Shown here: positions 16,955 to 28,933 of the stretch, one piece after another
Position numbering within the stretch: position 1 is the first letter of the stretch
Layout of the letters: the number at the start of each line of letters is the position of its first letter
Origin: Hydrogenophaga pseudoflava NBRC 102511
GTDB lineage: Bacteria; Pseudomonadota; Gammaproteobacteria; Burkholderiales; Burkholderiaceae_C
Direction of reading: 5' to 3'
Assembly (NCBI RefSeq): GCF_001592285.1
Contig: NZ_BCWQ01000002.1
Coordinates: 62,001-126,000 of the forward strand
DNA length: 64,000 nt
The notes under the pieces: generated by a model
What the model saw: only the letters and a program-made list of their open reading frames with translations
What the model was told of the DNA's origin: nothing
Database searches by the model: none
Position numbers and translations under genes: made by a program

Positions 16955-16988
16955 GGACTCCACTCCAGCGACCTCAAAGATGAGCCCG

Positions 16989-17017
16989 AGTATAGGAGCA
17001 CGAAAAAAAACTAGCAA
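16989..17017 (-). promoter_or_regulatory. Sigma70-like promoter of pbpG
   Basis: On the minus strand TTGCTA (17012-17017) and TATACT (16989-16994) are separated by exactly 17 nt, 35 nt before the pbpG start codon. Confidence 0.65.
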
Positions 17018-17129
17018 TATCAAACGCTTGTAACGCACTCCTCAGTGAACGCCAAAACAACCGTGAAGATGCACGGCTATTCGGAGCCTCATCCGAGGAT
17101 TTCGTTACAAGTGGTTGATTTGTAATGCT

Positions 17130-18671
17130 TTATCCTTGCGCTGCAACCCGCTCTGCCTGGCTTTCCAGTTTGTTCAGAGCACTCAGATAGGCTTTGGCAG
17201 AGGCCACGACGATGTCGGGGTCGGCTCCAACCCCATTCACCACCCGGCCACCGAGCTGCAGACGAACCGTCACCTCTCCCTGGCTTTCGGTTGAACCACT
17301 GGTGATGGCATTGACCGAGTACAACACCAGTTCCGCACCGCTCTTGACATGGCTCTCGATGGCCTTGAGCGAGGCATCGACGGGGCCATTGCCATCGGAC
17401 GAGCCACGGATCTCTTTGCCTTCGACAGTGAACACCACCTCTGCATGAGGGCGTTCACCGGTTTCACTGCGCTGGGACAGCGACACCAGGCCATATCGTT
17501 CCTTTTCGGCGGTCACGCTCTCGTCGCTGCACAGTGCCAGGATGTCTTCGTCGAAAATCTCGCTCTTGCGATCAGCCAGCTCTTTGAACGCGGCAAACGC
17601 CGTGTTGATCTCGCTTTCCGACGCCATCTCGATGCCCAGATCCTGCAGGCGCTGCTTGAACGCGTTGCGACCACTGAGTTTGCCCAGCACGATCTTGTTG
17701 GCGCTCCAGCCCACATCCTCTGCGCGCATGATTTCGTAGGTGTCGCGCGCTTTGAGCACCCCATCCTGGTGGATGCCCGAAGCGTGCGCAAACGCGTTGG
17801 CCCCGACAACAGCCTTGTTGGGTTGAACCACAAAACCGGTGGTCTGGCTGACCATACGGCTGGCTGGCACGATTTGGGTGGTGTCGATTCCAATGTCCAG
17901 ATTGAAATAGTCGCGACGGGTCTTCACCGCCATCACGATCTCTTCGAGCGAGCAGTTGCCTGCACGCTCGCCCAGTCCATTGATGGTGCACTCGACCTGG
18001 CGAGCGCCGCCGATTTTCACACCGGCCAGCGAGTTGGCGACCGCCATGCCCAGATCGTTGTGGCAATGCACAGACCAGATGGCCTTGTCGGAGTTGGGAA
18101 CTCTCTCCCGCAGCGTGTGGATGAAGTTGCCGTAAAGCTCGGGCACCGCATACCCCACCGTGTCAGGAATATTCAGCGTTGTGGCCCCTTCGTTGATCAC
18201 GGCTTCAAGCACCCGACAGAGGAAGTCGATGTCGCTGCGATAGCCGTCCTCCGGGCTGAACTCGATGTCATCGACAAGGTTCCGCGCAAAGCGCACCGAC
18301 TGCTTGGCCTGCTCGAACACCTGGTCCGGCGTCATGCGCAGCTTCTTCTCCATGTGGAGAGGGCTGGTCGCGATGAAGGTGTGAATCCGCGCCCGGCTGG
18401 CCCCTTTGAGGGCTTCGGCGGCGCGAGAGATGTCGCGATCATTGGCACGGGCCAGCGAGCAGACCGTCGAGTCCTTGATGGTGTTGGCAATCGCCTGGAC
18501 GCAGTCGAAGTCCCCATTGGAACTGGCGGCAAAACCCGCCTCGATCACATCGACTTTCAGCCGCTCGAGCTGACGTGCAATACGCAGCTTTTCGTCCTTG
18601 GTCATGGAAGCACCAGGCGACTGCTCGCCATCGCGCAGGGTGGTGTCGAAAATGATCAGTTTGTCGCTCAT
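17130..18671 (-). CDS. leuA: 2-isopropylmalate synthase
   Basis: First committed step of leucine synthesis: acetyl-CoA + 2-ketoisovalerate to 2-isopropylmalate. The 513-aa protein has the HMGL-like TIM barrel with [16 protein letters not shown], metal-site [16 protein letters not shown] and a [13 protein letters not shown] motif, then the C-terminal LeuA regulatory domain (leucine feedback). ATG 18671 ([15 protein letters not shown]) is the conserved start; the frame remains open upstream into the leader. Expression is probably controlled by the leader peptide and attenuator at 18724-18840. Confidence 0.97.
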   Translation of the reverse strand: MSDKLIIFDTTLRDGEQSPGASMTKDEKLRIARQLERLKVDVIEAGFAASSNGDFDCVQAIANTIKDSTVCSLARANDRDISRAAEALKGASRARIHTFIATSPLHMEKKLRMTPDQVFEQAKQSVRFARNLVDDIEFSPEDGYRSDIDFLCRVLEAVINEGATTLNIPDTVGYAVPELYGNFIHTLRERVPNSDKAIWSVHCHNDLGMAVANSLAGVKIGGARQVECTINGLGERAGNCSLEEIVMAVKTRRDYFNLDIGIDTTQIVPASRMVSQTTGFVVQPNKAVVGANAFAHASGIHQDGVLKARDTYEIMRAEDVGWSANKIVLGKLSGRNAFKQRLQDLGIEMASESEINTAFAAFKELADRKSEIFDEDILALCSDESVTAEKERYGLVSLSQRSETGERPHAEVVFTVEGKEIRGSSDGNGPVDASLKAIESHVKSGAELVLYSVNAITSGSTESQGEVTVRLQLGGRVVNGVGADPDIVVASAKAYLSALNKLESQAERVAAQG

Positions 18672-18723
18672 CTCAGTTCTCCGGTGTGTGGCCTCGTGGA
18701 CCACTCTTGAAAAAACCCGCAGT

Positions 18724-18764
18724 TCCAAAACAAAACGGCCCGCTGCGGGTGCAAACGGGCCGTT
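18724..18764 (-). terminator. Attenuator terminator in the leuA leader
   Basis: On the minus strand AACGGCCCG pairs with CGGGCCGTT across a 13-nt loop, followed by TTGTTTTGG. It lies after the leader peptide and 53 nt before leuA, so it would stop transcription before the gene. Its 5' arm can alternatively pair with ACGGGC (18795-18800) at the end of the leader peptide. Confidence 0.75.
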
Positions 18765-18783
18765 GTTGGAAATCACTCGCGCG

Positions 18784-18840
18784 TTACCAGACCTGCCCGT
18801 GCCGGACACCCAGTAGTAGCGAGGAGGAAACGGATTTCAT
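18784..18840 (-). CDS. leuA leader peptide (attenuation control)
   Basis: An 18-codon frame, [18 protein letters not shown], with three consecutive Leu codons CTA CTA CTG at positions 8-10. CTA is expected to be scarce in such a GC-rich genome, so ribosomes would stall there when leucyl-tRNA is short. The terminator hairpin starts 20 nt after its stop. No Shine-Dalgarno is visible; a TGCTACATT extended -10-like sequence ends 7 nt before the ATG, so the transcript may begin at or near the start codon (leaderless). Function is inferred from layout. Confidence 0.7.
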   Translation of the reverse strand: MKSVSSSLLLGVRHGQVW

Positions 18841-18912
18841 ACAGAGCAATGTAGCACAACGGCCCGGACATCCCTACAAAAACCGTCCATGACCGCGATT
18901 GACATCGCCGCG

Positions 18913-19722
18913 TCACTCGTGCAGGCCACGCTCGTCCGGTTCGTCGGTCGACGTGCTGATCACGCTGGTTGGCCGCCCCTTGGCCTTGCGCCAGAAATAC
19001 ATGGCATAGCCAGAAAGACCATACAGAACGAACAACCCGAACAACACCGTGGGCGGATGGATGTTGATCACCGCAATACCCAGCGCCACCAGCACGATGG
19101 CAGCAAACGGAACACTCTTCTTCAGACTCAAATCCTTGAAACTGTAAAACGGCACATTGGTCACCATGGTCAGGCCCGAGTACAGCGTGATCGCGAACAT
19201 CGCCCACACGAGATCGGCCTTGACCAGTTCCAGCTCGTTGGCCAACCAGATGAACCCGGACACCAGCGCCGCAGCAGCGGGCGATGGCAGCCCCTGGAAG
19301 TAACGCTTGTCGACCACTCCCGTGTTGACGTTGAAACGCGCCAGCCGCAGCGCCGCGCATGCGCAGTACACGAAGGCAGCAATCCAGCCCCAGCGGCCGA
19401 TGTCCCTGAGGACCCAGACATAGGCCACCAGCGCGGGTGCTGCACCGAACGACACCATGTCGGACAAGGAGTCCATCTGCTCACCAAAGGCACTTTGCGT
19501 GTTGGTCATGCGGGCCACACGTCCGTCCAGGCTGTCCAGAACCATGGCAGCGAAGATGCCCACGGTCGCAAGATCAAAGCGGCCATTCATGGCCATCACG
19601 ATCGCGTAGAACCCGCCGAACAGAGCCGCGAGGGTGATCATGTTGGGCAGCATGTAGATGCCCTTGGGGCGCCGCGGGCTCTCCGTCATGGGCTCGTGAA
19701 GGGGGTCGGATCCGTCGTGCAT
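18913..19722 (-). CDS. pssA: CDP-diacylglycerol--serine O-phosphatidyltransferase
   Basis: Inner-membrane enzyme making phosphatidylserine, precursor of phosphatidylethanolamine. The 269-aa protein carries the CDP-alcohol phosphotransferase motif as DSLDGRVAR followed by GEQMDSLSD, and about seven to eight hydrophobic segments. It belongs to the membrane (type II) PssA class. The C-terminal tail is charged. It lies between ilvC and leuA, an order common in Burkholderiales. A shorter start at MTESPRRPKGIYMLPN (12th residue) is also possible. Confidence 0.94.
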   Translation of the reverse strand: MHDGSDPLHEPMTESPRRPKGIYMLPNMITLAALFGGFYAIVMAMNGRFDLATVGIFAAMVLDSLDGRVARMTNTQSAFGEQMDSLSDMVSFGAAPALVAYVWVLRDIGRWGWIAAFVYCACAALRLARFNVNTGVVDKRYFQGLPSPAAAALVSGFIWLANELELVKADLVWAMFAITLYSGLTMVTNVPFYSFKDLSLKKSVPFAAIVLVALGIAVINIHPPTVLFGLFVLYGLSGYAMYFWRKAKGRPTSVISTSTDEPDERGLHE

Positions 19723-19792
19723 GAGGAATGGGCTTCAAGCCGAAAAGCGTCAAAAAAGCAGTGTAAGCCAGTGGCAAGCCCGCACAAACGAC

Positions 19793-19814
19793 AAAGGCCA
19801 CCGAAGTGGCCTTT
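19793..19814 (-). terminator. Hairpin after ilvC
   Basis: On the minus strand AAAGGCCAC-TTCG-GTGGCCTTT forms a 9-bp stem with a stable UUCG tetraloop. The following T-tract is weak (GTCGTTTG), so termination may be partial before pssA. Confidence 0.6.
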
Positions 19815-19833
19815 GCATCGGACGCCGAGGCGA

Positions 19834-21452
<1,619 letters not shown>

Positions 21453-21584
21453 GATGAAGATTCCTCTTTTCTGAGCCCTCCCCTGCGCACGGTAATGCAC
21501 AGGCTCGGCTGCAAATAGATTCGTCGAAGGGAAGCACCTTGGCGTTGCACACTGATGCGCGCAGCGCCGGGTGCGGAGGGAAAG

Positions 21585-23366
21585 TCAGAGCTCTTCTGAG
21601 CCCAGCAGCATTTCGGTGATGCCCTTGCCGGCCTCCACCATGGGCCAGACGTTCTCCGTCGGGTCGGTGCGCACGTCGATGAAGACGCAGCGGTCCTTGA
21701 TGGAACGCGCTTCACGCAATGCGGCTTCCACATCTTGTGGGCGCTCGACCAGTATGCCAACGTGACCGTAGGCTTCGGCCAGCTTGACGAAGTTCGGCAG
21801 CGCATCCATGTAGCTGTGGCTGTAACGGCCCTGGTAAATCAGTTCCTGCCACTGGCGCACCATGCCCAGATAGCGGTTGTTCAGGGACAACACCTTCACC
21901 GCCGTGCCGTATTGCTGGCAGGTGGACAGCTCCTGGATGTTCATCTGGATAGAGCCTTCGCCGGTGATGCACCAGCAGTCGGCATCGGGCTTGGCCAGCT
22001 TGATGCCCATGGCGTATGGCAGACCCACACCCATGGTGCCCAGGCCGCCCGAGTTGATCCAGCGCCGAGGCTCGTTGAACTTGTAGAACTGCGCCGCGAA
22101 CATCTGGTGTTGGCCCACGTCGGACGTGATGTAGCAGTCGTCGTCCTTGGTCAGATTCCAGAGCGTTTCCACCACCATCTGCGGCTTGATGACCTGCGTA
22201 TTGGTGCGGTCATAGCGCAGGCAGTCGCGCGAACGCCACCCCTCAATGGTGTCCCACCAGGAGGCCAGCGCCTTCTCGTCCGGCCTTGCCTGAGCTTCCT
22301 TGATCATGTTGATCAGCTCGGTCAGCACATCCTTGACGTCGCCCACGATGGGCACATCGACCTTCACGCGTTTGGCGATGCTCGAAGGGTCGATGTCGAT
22401 GTGGATGATCTTGCGTTCCACCGAAGCAAAGTGCTTGGGGTTGCCGATCACGCGGTCGTCAAAGCGTGCACCCACCGCCAGCAGCACGTCGCAGTTCTGC
22501 ATGGCGTGGTTGGCTTCGATGGTGCCGTGCATGCCGAGCATGCCCAGGAACTTGTGGTCGGTCGCCGGATAGGCGCCCAAACCCATCAGGGTGTGGGTGA
22601 CCGGGTAGCCCAGCAGGTCAACCAGGGTACGCAGCTCGGGAACCGCGTTGCCAAGCAGAACGCCACCACCGGTATAGATGTAGGGTCGTTTGGCGTTCAG
22701 CAGCAGCTGCAGCGCCTTGCGGATCTGGCCACCATGCCCCTTGCGCACCGGGTTGTAGGAGCGCATTTCCACCGACTCGGGGTAACCGGTCCAGGTGGCC
22801 TTGTTGAAGGACACGTCCTTCGGAATGTCCACCACCACAGGACCCGGACGACCGGTGCGGGCGATGTGGAAGGCTTTCTTCATCACGTCGGCCAGATCGC
22901 GCACATCCTTGACCAGGAAGTTGTGCTTGACGATGGGTCGCGTGATACCTACGGTGTCGCATTCCTGGAATGCGTCCGAGCCGATGGCCGCTGTGGGCAC
23001 CTGGCCCGCGATGATGACCATGGGAATACTGTCGGTGTACGCCGTGGCAATACCGGTGACGGCATTGGTCACGCCCGGCCCCGAGGTGACCAGCGCCACG
23101 CCCACATCGCCGGTGGCACGGGCGTAGCCGTCTGCGGCGTGCACGGCGGCCTGCTCATGGCGCACCAGCACGTGCTGCATGGTGTCCTGCTTGTACAGGG
23201 CGTCGTAGATGTAGAGCACCGCACCACCGGGGTAGCCCCAGATGTACTTCACACCTTCGGCCTGCAGGGCGCGCACCATGATTTCGGCGCCCATGAGCTG
23301 TTCGGATGCGGGGGATTGGCCGGCAGCAGCAGCGGCCGAGGCCAGTTCGGCCTTGGAGATTTCCAT
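21585..23366 (-). CDS. ilvB: Acetolactate synthase large subunit
   Basis: ThDP-dependent catalytic subunit that condenses pyruvate with pyruvate or 2-ketobutyrate. The 593-aa protein has the N-terminal TPP domain (YPGGAVLYIYDALYK; conserved Glu in RHEQAAVHAADGYARATG), a central FAD-type domain and a C-terminal TPP domain with ITGEGSIQMNIQEL. ATG 23366 follows an AAAGG ribosome-binding site; upstream in-frame starts lack support. A MEISKAELASAAAAAGQ N-terminal extension is poorly conserved. No attenuator-type leader peptide was found upstream, unlike leuA. Confidence 0.97.
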   Translation of the reverse strand: MEISKAELASAAAAAGQSPASEQLMGAEIMVRALQAEGVKYIWGYPGGAVLYIYDALYKQDTMQHVLVRHEQAAVHAADGYARATGDVGVALVTSGPGVTNAVTGIATAYTDSIPMVIIAGQVPTAAIGSDAFQECDTVGITRPIVKHNFLVKDVRDLADVMKKAFHIARTGRPGPVVVDIPKDVSFNKATWTGYPESVEMRSYNPVRKGHGGQIRKALQLLLNAKRPYIYTGGGVLLGNAVPELRTLVDLLGYPVTHTLMGLGAYPATDHKFLGMLGMHGTIEANHAMQNCDVLLAVGARFDDRVIGNPKHFASVERKIIHIDIDPSSIAKRVKVDVPIVGDVKDVLTELINMIKEAQARPDEKALASWWDTIEGWRSRDCLRYDRTNTQVIKPQMVVETLWNLTKDDDCYITSDVGQHQMFAAQFYKFNEPRRWINSGGLGTMGVGLPYAMGIKLAKPDADCWCITGEGSIQMNIQELSTCQQYGTAVKVLSLNNRYLGMVRQWQELIYQGRYSHSYMDALPNFVKLAEAYGHVGILVERPQDVEAALREARSIKDRCVFIDVRTDPTENVWPMVEAGKGITEMLLGSEEL

Positions 23367-23628
23367 GATCAACCTTTCGAGAATTTCTCTGACGAAATAC
23401 CTTGGGTGCTCCTTCACCTACTCTCGTGAAGCGGTGTCGGAACTTGAGGCCAGTGGACATGAGCGGACACATACCCCGCCGGACCATGACCCGTTTGCTT
23501 TTTTGAATTGCAGTTTGACATTATCGCACTGCAACACGAACCTTCGCGCATGACCCGCCAAGATGTTCAGAAACGTTGCGCAAAGCACCCGTCGCGGGGT
23601 GCGACAATCGCCCGCTGTCCCTCGCCCC

Positions 23629-24177
23629 ATGATGCAAGCCTCTCCTGTCCCTGCCACTCCGTCCTCTCTCATCGCACCTCCGCTGATGCGCCGCATGGCC
23701 TGCTGGCTGTACGAGGGCACACTGCTCTTTGGCGTGGTGTTCATCGCGGGCTATCTTTTTTCCACACTCACCCAGACCCGAAACGCACTGGACAACCGCC
23801 ACTGGCAGCAGGCGTTTCTGTTCATCGTGTTCGGCATTTATTTCGTCTGGTTCTGGGCCAAGGGGCAGACGCTGGCCATGAAGACCTGGCACATCCGTGT
23901 CGTCGACGCCAACGGACATGCCCTGACCCAGACAAGGGCGCTGGTTCGCTATCTGCTGAGCTGGCTGTGGTTCCTGCCGCCGCTGGCCGCTGGAGGGGTC
24001 TTCAGGCTGCCCGCGGGGGAACTGTCGGTCATCGTGATCGGATGGGTGCTGGTCTGGGCCCTGCTCTCCCGGTTCCACGCGCAGGGCCAGTTTGTCCATG
24101 ACGCGCTGGCTGGCACACGCCTGGTGCATTTCAAGCCCGACCTGCCTCCTCGTCCGCGCAAACTCTGGCATCTGTGA
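23629..24177 (+). CDS. RDD family membrane protein
   Basis: About 182-aa membrane protein with an N-terminal LMRRMACWLYEGTLLFGVVFIAGYLF (Arg and acidic residue near the first helix), a second helix pair and a WHIRVVDANGHALTQTRALVRYLL domain end typical of RDD proteins. Role unknown; some family members are proposed ion exchangers. ATG 23629 or the adjacent ATG 23632 is preferred to the upstream start at 23563 because the extension is Arg-rich and unlike the family. It overlaps dgkA by 4 nt (GTGA). Confidence 0.83.
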   Translation: MMQASPVPATPSSLIAPPLMRRMACWLYEGTLLFGVVFIAGYLFSTLTQTRNALDNRHWQQAFLFIVFGIYFVWFWAKGQTLAMKTWHIRVVDANGHALTQTRALVRYLLSWLWFLPPLAAGGVFRLPAGELSVIVIGWVLVWALLSRFHAQGQFVHDALAGTRLVHFKPDLPPRPRKLWHL

Positions 24178-24574
24178 AAACCGCGTCCGATACCCCTCTC
24201 GAGCCCACCGACGCCCAGAAGCGCCGGCACGGACTCAGCCGGATGTGGCACGCCTTCGGCTACTCCATGGCGGGGCTGCGCGCAGGCTGGCAGGAAACGG
24301 CGCTGAGGCAGGAGATGCTCGCTGCCGCATTGCTGCTGCCGTCGTCCCTCTGGCTGGGTCGCAGTTGGGTGGAGGTCGTTCTGCTGGCGGGCTCGGTACT
24401 GCTGGTGCTGATCGTCGAGTTGCTCAACACCGGCGTGGAGTCGGCCATCGACCGCATCGGACCTGAATGGCACGAACTGTCCAAGCGCGCCAAAGACATG
24501 GGCAGTGCCGCGGTACTGCTCAGCCTGTTGCTGTGTGCCGGCACCTGGGTTGCAGCCATCATCCATCGAATCTC

Positions 24575-24578
<4 letters not shown>
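24174..24578 (+). CDS. dgkA: Diacylglycerol kinase
   Basis: Small trimeric inner-membrane kinase that recycles diacylglycerol to phosphatidate. 134 aa with three membrane helices and the family signature IVELLNTGVESAIDRIG followed by AKDMGSAAVLLSLL. GTG start overlaps the RDD gene stop, and its own stop overlaps the next start (ATGA), making a coupled three-gene unit. Confidence 0.94.
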
Positions 24579-25536
<958 letters not shown>

Positions 25537-25578
25537 TTATGCCCAAGGGTGTCTGCCCCCATGGGGCACTCGGGCGTG

Positions 25579-27270
25579 TCAGGCGCGGTACCGGCTGGTG
25601 ATCGGATAGCGCCAGTCTTTGCCGAAACTTCGGTGCGTGACGCGAATGCCGATGGGTGCCTGGCGCCGCTTGTACTCGTTGATGCGGATCAGCCGAACCA
25701 CCTTGTCCACATCGGCCTGCGGATACCCCTCCGCCACGATCTGGTCCGGGCTGCGGTCGTTCTCCATGTAGCGCTCGATGATGGCATCCAGGACCTCGTA
25801 CTCCGGCAGGCTGTCCTGGTCCTTCTGGTCCGGCCGCAATTCGGCGCTGGGCGGTCGCGTGATGATGCGCTCGGGAATCGGGTTCGTTCCGGTGCCATAG
25901 GGATCGTGCGCGTTGCGCCAGCGCGCCAGGCGGAACACCATGGTCTTGGCAACGTCTTTGATCACCGCAAAACCCCCGGCCATGTCGCCGTAGAGCGTGC
26001 AATACCCGGTGGCCATCTCGCTCTTGTTGCCGGTGGTCAGCACGATGTAGCCGAACTTGTTGGACAGCGCCATCAGCAACGTGCCGCGGATGCGCGCCTG
26101 CAGGTTCTCCTCCGTGGTGTCCTCGGGACGCCCCTCGAACAGGGGGTTAAGCGACGCCCGGAATGATTCGAACTCTGGCGCGATGGCGATCTCGTCGTAG
26201 CGCACCCCCAGGCGCGCCGCCATGTCGCGCGCGTCGATCCAGGAAATGTCTGCTGTGTATGGGGACGGCATCATCACAGCCCGCACCCGGTCCTTGCCCA
26301 GCGCATCGACCGCAATCGCCAGCACCAGGGCCGAGTCGATACCGCCCGACAACCCCAGCAGCGCCCCGGGGAAGCCGTTCTTGCCTACGTAGTCGCGCAC
26401 CCCCAGCACCAACGCGTGCCAGAGATCGGCCTCCAGGCTGTGCGGCCGGTCCATGCCGGCCTCGATCTGCCAGCCACCGCCGGCCCGGGTCATGGCAATG
26501 TCAAACAGCGTCTCTTCAAAGCTGACGGCACGGCCCACCAGCGTCCCGTCGGAGCCCAGGACAAAACTGCGCCCCTCGAACACGATTTCGTCCTGCCCGC
26601 CTACCAGGTGGGCATACACCAGCGGAAGACCCACCGCCCGGGCTCGATCGCGCATGGTGGCCTCCCGCTCGCCGCCTTTGCCTGCATGAAAAGGCGAGGC
26701 GTTGATAACCACCAGCACCTCGGCACCGGCGACTCGGGCATCGGTTGCCGGCTCGTCGAACCAGGCGTCCTCACAGATCAGCAGGCCCACTTTCGCAGAC
26801 TGCCCTGTGCTGTCCAGAACATCGAATACGCAGGGGTCACTCCCCGGAACAAAGTAACGACGCTCGTCAAAAACCTGGTAATTGGGCAGCTCGCGCTTGG
26901 CGTAGGTGTGGGTGATGCGCCCCTCGCAGACCACGCTCGCAGCGTTGTACAGGCTGGCCACCGACACGCTTCGGTTGCGCATCCCTGCTTCGTCGCCTTT
27001 GCGGGCCGGATGTCCCACCACGATGTGCAGGCCTTTGAGGTCGGCCGTGCCGCTGGCGATCACTTTGAGCGCATCATCGCAGGCGTCGATGAAGGCTGGC
27101 CGCAGGAACAGGTCCTCGGCCGCGTAGCCGCACAGCGCCAGTTCAGGTGTCACGAGCAGCTGCGCACCGCCCGCATGGGCGCTGCGCGCCGCTTCCACAA
27201 TGCGCCTGGCGTTGCCAGTCATGTCCCCCACCACGAAGTTGAGTTGGGCCACACAAATCTTGAGCGTCAT
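25579..27270 (-). CDS. nadE: NAD(+) synthase (glutamine-hydrolysing)
   Basis: Amidates nicotinate adenine dinucleotide to NAD using glutamine. The 563-aa protein has an N-terminal nitrilase-type glutaminase domain with the Glu (TPELALCGY, E43), Lys (AKRELPNYQ) and Cys (LLICEDAWF) triad, and a C-terminal synthetase domain with PP-loop LSGGIDSALVLAIA. Its start codon (27268-27270) overlaps the start codon of the divergent FemAB-like gene. Likely co-transcribed with glnB. Confidence 0.96.
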   Translation of the reverse strand: MTLKICVAQLNFVVGDMTGNARRIVEAARSAHAGGAQLLVTPELALCGYAAEDLFLRPAFIDACDDALKVIASGTADLKGLHIVVGHPARKGDEAGMRNRSVSVASLYNAASVVCEGRITHTYAKRELPNYQVFDERRYFVPGSDPCVFDVLDSTGQSAKVGLLICEDAWFDEPATDARVAGAEVLVVINASPFHAGKGGEREATMRDRARAVGLPLVYAHLVGGQDEIVFEGRSFVLGSDGTLVGRAVSFEETLFDIAMTRAGGGWQIEAGMDRPHSLEADLWHALVLGVRDYVGKNGFPGALLGLSGGIDSALVLAIAVDALGKDRVRAVMMPSPYTADISWIDARDMAARLGVRYDEIAIAPEFESFRASLNPLFEGRPEDTTEENLQARIRGTLLMALSNKFGYIVLTTGNKSEMATGYCTLYGDMAGGFAVIKDVAKTMVFRLARWRNAHDPYGTGTNPIPERIITRPPSAELRPDQKDQDSLPEYEVLDAIIERYMENDRSPDQIVAEGYPQADVDKVVRLIRINEYKRRQAPIGIRVTHRSFGKDWRYPITSRYRA

Positions 27271-28519
27271 GGAATCGGAATCAAGGGGAACAACACAGGG
27301 AACGACCGCCGGAGCGCCTGGCCCCGGCGGGGGGGTGGAAGATTATGTCACCCGGGTTTTCACCGTGCCGGCGGAAATCCCGCTCGCCGATTGGAATGCC
27401 CTGCTGGAACTCGAGGCCGACCCCAGCCCCTTCATGCGGCTGGAGTATCTGGCGGCGCTGGATGCCAGCGGCAGTGCCACCCACCGCACCGGGTGGCGGC
27501 CAGCCTTCATGACCTTGTGGGACAGTGGACACATGGTGGCGGCCTGCCCGCTGTACCTGAAGCAGCATTCCTACGGCGAATACGTGTTCGACTGGGCATG
27601 GGCCAACGCCTACGAGCAGCATGGCCTCTCCTACTACCCCAAGGCTTTGGTGGCGGTGCCTTTCACCCCTGTGCCTGGCGCCCGGCTGCTGGCGCGCGAC
27701 GATGCATCGCGCGCCGCATTGCTGCAGGCGCTGCTCCGTTACTGTCAGGAACAGCAACTCTCGTCGCTGCACCTGTTGTTTGCCCAGCCACGCGATCAGC
27801 AGGCCTGCGTCGACGCCGGGCTGATGCTGCGCCACACGGTCCAGTTTCACTGGCACAACCAGAAGTATCTGGATTTCGATCAGTTTCTGGCCAGCCTGCA
27901 GCAGGACAAGCGCAAGAAGATCCGCCAGGAGCGGCGCAAGGTCGCCGACGCCGGCGTGCAGTTTCGCCATGCACAGGGGCGGGACATCAGCCCCGCAGAC
28001 TGGCGGTTCTTCTACAGCTGCTACGAGCGCACCTACCTGGAGCACGGCAATGCGCCCTACCTGCAGCCGGATTTTTTTGCCCGCATGGCCCGCGACATGC
28101 CCGAGCACTGGCTGATGTTCGTCGCAGAACGCGATGGACGTCCGATTGCGAGCAGCCTGGTGGGCATCGACGCATCACAGCGGGTGGCGTACGGCCGCTA
28201 CTGGGGCGCGCTGGAACGGGTGAATTGCCTGCATTTCGAGGCCTGCTACTACCAGCCCCTGAACTGGTGCATTGACCATGGGTTCGAGCGATTCGAAGGC
28301 GGGGCCCAGGGCGAACACAAGATGGCCCGGGCGCTCCTGCCGACGCGCACCAGCAGCGCCCACTGGCTGGCCCACCCGGCATTTTCCGATGCGGTGGCGC
28401 GTTTCCTGGAGCGCGAGGAGAGCGGCGTGGACAGCTATCTCTCGCATCTGGCAGAGCGCAATCCGGTTCGTGCATCCGCGGGGGTGCCACCAGCGACCAC
28501 TCCCGACAATCTGGCGTAG
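27269..28519 (+). CDS. FemAB-like / GNAT-fold peptidogalycan biosynthesis family protein
   Basis: 416-aa protein of the PF04339-type family (RPAFMTLW...; ACPLYLKQHSYGEYVFDWAWANAYEQHGLSYYPK, then a KKIRQERRKV helix and FEGGAQGEHKMARALLP). Members have tandem GNAT folds and are suspected aminoacyl or acyl transferases, but no activity is established. The ATG at 27269 overlaps the start of divergent nadE by 2 nt. A GTG at 27335 removes a low-complexity, non-conserved 22-residue segment and avoids this overlap, so it is a real alternative start. Confidence 0.82.
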   Translation: MESESRGTTQGTTAGAPGPGGGVEDYVTRVFTVPAEIPLADWNALLELEADPSPFMRLEYLAALDASGSATHRTGWRPAFMTLWDSGHMVAACPLYLKQHSYGEYVFDWAWANAYEQHGLSYYPKALVAVPFTPVPGARLLARDDASRAALLQALLRYCQEQQLSSLHLLFAQPRDQQACVDAGLMLRHTVQFHWHNQKYLDFDQFLASLQQDKRKKIRQERRKVADAGVQFRHAQGRDISPADWRFFYSCYERTYLEHGNAPYLQPDFFARMARDMPEHWLMFVAERDGRPIASSLVGIDASQRVAYGRYWGALERVNCLHFEACYYQPLNWCIDHGFERFEGGAQGEHKMARALLPTRTSSAHWLAHPAFSDAVARFLEREESGVDSYLSHLAERNPVRASAGVPPATTPDNLA

Positions 28520-28618
28520 TCACGCCGTACCCGGGCGTGTTTCACCGAATGCTTCGTGGCACTCGACCTGCGCAAACGCTCTCAGCGACTTGTTACGCTC
28601 TCCCTACAATCGAGAACC

Positions 28619-28933
28619 ATGGACCCGACTGACGCCTTCTTCACCCAGACCGTTGTGGGCGCGCCGTTCACTGTCCTGCTCGGCCGGCGCCGCCAGCCCG
28701 GTGGTTCAAAAGCGGAAGGCCTGCACATCAATCTGGTCACCGGCGAAAGCCGTCTGAGCCAGCTCTGGCAGGAATGGGCGCTGCTCCGCCATGCCACACC
28801 ACCCGGTACCGCTAGGACCCGGCCGGGTCGTGTCCGCCGCCTGATGGAACGTCATGCGCTGTGGGTGGCGGTTCTGGGTTTACTATCGCTGACCGGGTCG
28901 GCCGTGTCCTGGTGGCTGCTGCTGTGGAAATGA
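28619..28933 (+). CDS. Small tail-anchored membrane protein, first gene of the bactofilin cluster
   Basis: Not recognised by family. 104 aa; a soluble part (residues ~1-75) and one hydrophobic segment at the C-terminus (WVAVLGLLSLTGSAVSWWLLLW) preceded by Arg-rich PGRVRRLMERH, so the bulk should be cytoplasmic and anchored to the inner membrane. ATG 28619 lies 9 nt after a TACAAT -10-like hexamer (28605-28610); an upstream in-frame GTG (28556) is less likely. The stop overlaps the first bactofilin start (ATGA). Confidence 0.6.
   Translation: MDPTDAFFTQTVVGAPFTVLLGRRRQPGGSKAEGLHINLVTGESRLSQLWQEWALLRHATPPGTARTRPGRVRRLMERHALWVAVLGLLSLTGSAVSWWLLLWK

Noticed and set aside
23367-23560. Possible attenuator leader before ilvB
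   Set aside because: No short frame rich in Ile, Val or Leu codons and no terminator-antiterminator pair were found, unlike leuA.
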